Source: an uncultured bacterium
Lineage (GTDB): Bacteria; Actinomycetota; Coriobacteriia; Coriobacteriales; Coriobacteriaceae
Assembly (NCBI GenBank): GCA_905215115.1
Contig: CAJMOP010000018.1
Coordinates: 1-24,878, forward strand
Length of the DNA stretch: 24,878 nucleotides
Direction: 5' to 3'
Translations under genes and position numbers: made by a program
Notes under the pieces: generated by a model
Seen by the model: the letters and a program-made list of their open reading frames with translations, nothing else
Told to the model about the DNA's origin: nothing
Database searches by the model: none
In this document: one piece after another, positions 24,617 through 24,878 of the stretch
How the letters are laid out: each line of letters begins with the position of its first letter
How positions within the stretch are numbered: position 1 is the first letter of the stretch

Positions 24617-24878
24617 ATGCTGCTCGCTATCGATATGGGAAATACGCAGACGGCCATGGGCCTGTTTGACGGAGACGAGCTGGTGCAGTCGTGGCGTATG
24701 CCCACCGACCGCTCCTATACCGCCGACGAGATCCACGTGCGCCTGATGGGTTTCTTTAAGATGTACGGCCTCTCGCTCGATACGGTTGACGCGATCGCCT
24801 TTGCGGGCGTGGTGCCGCAGCTCTCGCGCGAGTGGCACGCCGTGGCCGACCGCATTGCCGCAGACGCCATCGTCATCG
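24617..24878 (+). CDS. coaX: Type III pantothenate kinase, partial (N-terminal 87 residues)
   Basis: First enzyme of coenzyme A synthesis from pantothenate: ATP-dependent phosphorylation to 4'-phosphopantothenate in the cytoplasm. The start MLLAIDMGNTQTAMGLFDGD carries the family's phosphate-binding DxGNT motif (DMGNT, residues 6-10), and the phrase FAGVVPQLSREW fits the SVVP region of type III enzymes. ATG 24617 has GGGAG 5 bases upstream. The gene runs off the right edge after about 87 codons, roughly a third of the usual length of about 255. It is divergent from tRNA-fMet, about 200 bases away, and is the only plus-strand gene in the window. Confidence 0.92.
   Translation, partial: MLLAIDMGNTQTAMGLFDGDELVQSWRMPTDRSYTADEIHVRLMGFFKMYGLSLDTVDAIAFAGVVPQLSREWHAVADRIAADAIVI

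Noticed and set aside
24455..24838. Minus-strand open frame of 127 codons at the right edge
   Set aside because: Antisense to coaX and overlapping the tRNA-fMet promoter; no recognisable protein.

Overview
The window looks like a chromosomal segment of a Coriobacteriia gut actinobacterium, most likely Collinsella. This is inferred from the moderately high GC, the anaerobic gene content (group 4 [NiFe] hydrogenase, Fe-S flavoenzyme of the 2,4-dienoyl-CoA reductase type) and the giant GGLVG-repeat surface protein. No 16S or other phylogenetic marker is present, so the genus is a judgement. Almost every gene is on the minus strand; only the fragment of coaX at the right edge is on the plus strand.

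Left block (1-3288, minus): a membrane-bound hydrogenase operon. A 960-residue protein fuses a NuoL/HyfB-type proton-pumping subunit to a NuoH/HyfC-type subunit. It is followed after 12 bases by the Fe-S small subunit, which runs off the left edge. The order (NuoL-like, NuoH-like, small subunit) is that of Ech-type hydrogenases. Next to it (3470-3865) is an orphan double-HTH protein resembling IS150 OrfA, behind an AT-rich intergenic region full of inverted repeats.

Central block (4301-18022, minus): four tightly packed genes that look like one transcription unit. Three small single-span membrane proteins with extracellular domains come first, then a 3,614-residue secreted GGLVG (GLUG)-repeat protein that takes up over 40 percent of the window. 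It ends at a 16-bp terminator stem. The set is the best candidate for an uncharacterised cell-surface system: small membrane-anchored subunits plus a giant repeat fibre, with no LPXTG signal on the giant and no sortase or signal peptidase gene nearby.

Right block (18023-24878): a REP-like palindrome; an AAA_14/DUF4143 ATPase with four 12-bp direct repeats at exactly 23-bp spacing upstream; an Old Yellow Enzyme-type Fe-S flavoenzyme with a promoter, start-deciding RBS and terminator; an AlbA_2/GHKL ATPase-type gene broken by a one-base frameshift; an initiator tRNA-fMet with promoter and terminator; and the start of coaX (type III pantothenate kinase) on the plus strand.

The most striking non-coding structure is a set of six hairpin units in two clusters (22016-22320 and 24117-24267) on either side of the frameshifted ATPase gene. 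Each unit has 15-base arms in alternating orientation at an exact 40-base period, and the units repeat every 80 bases. The two clusters share spacer sequence and the same right-hand border.
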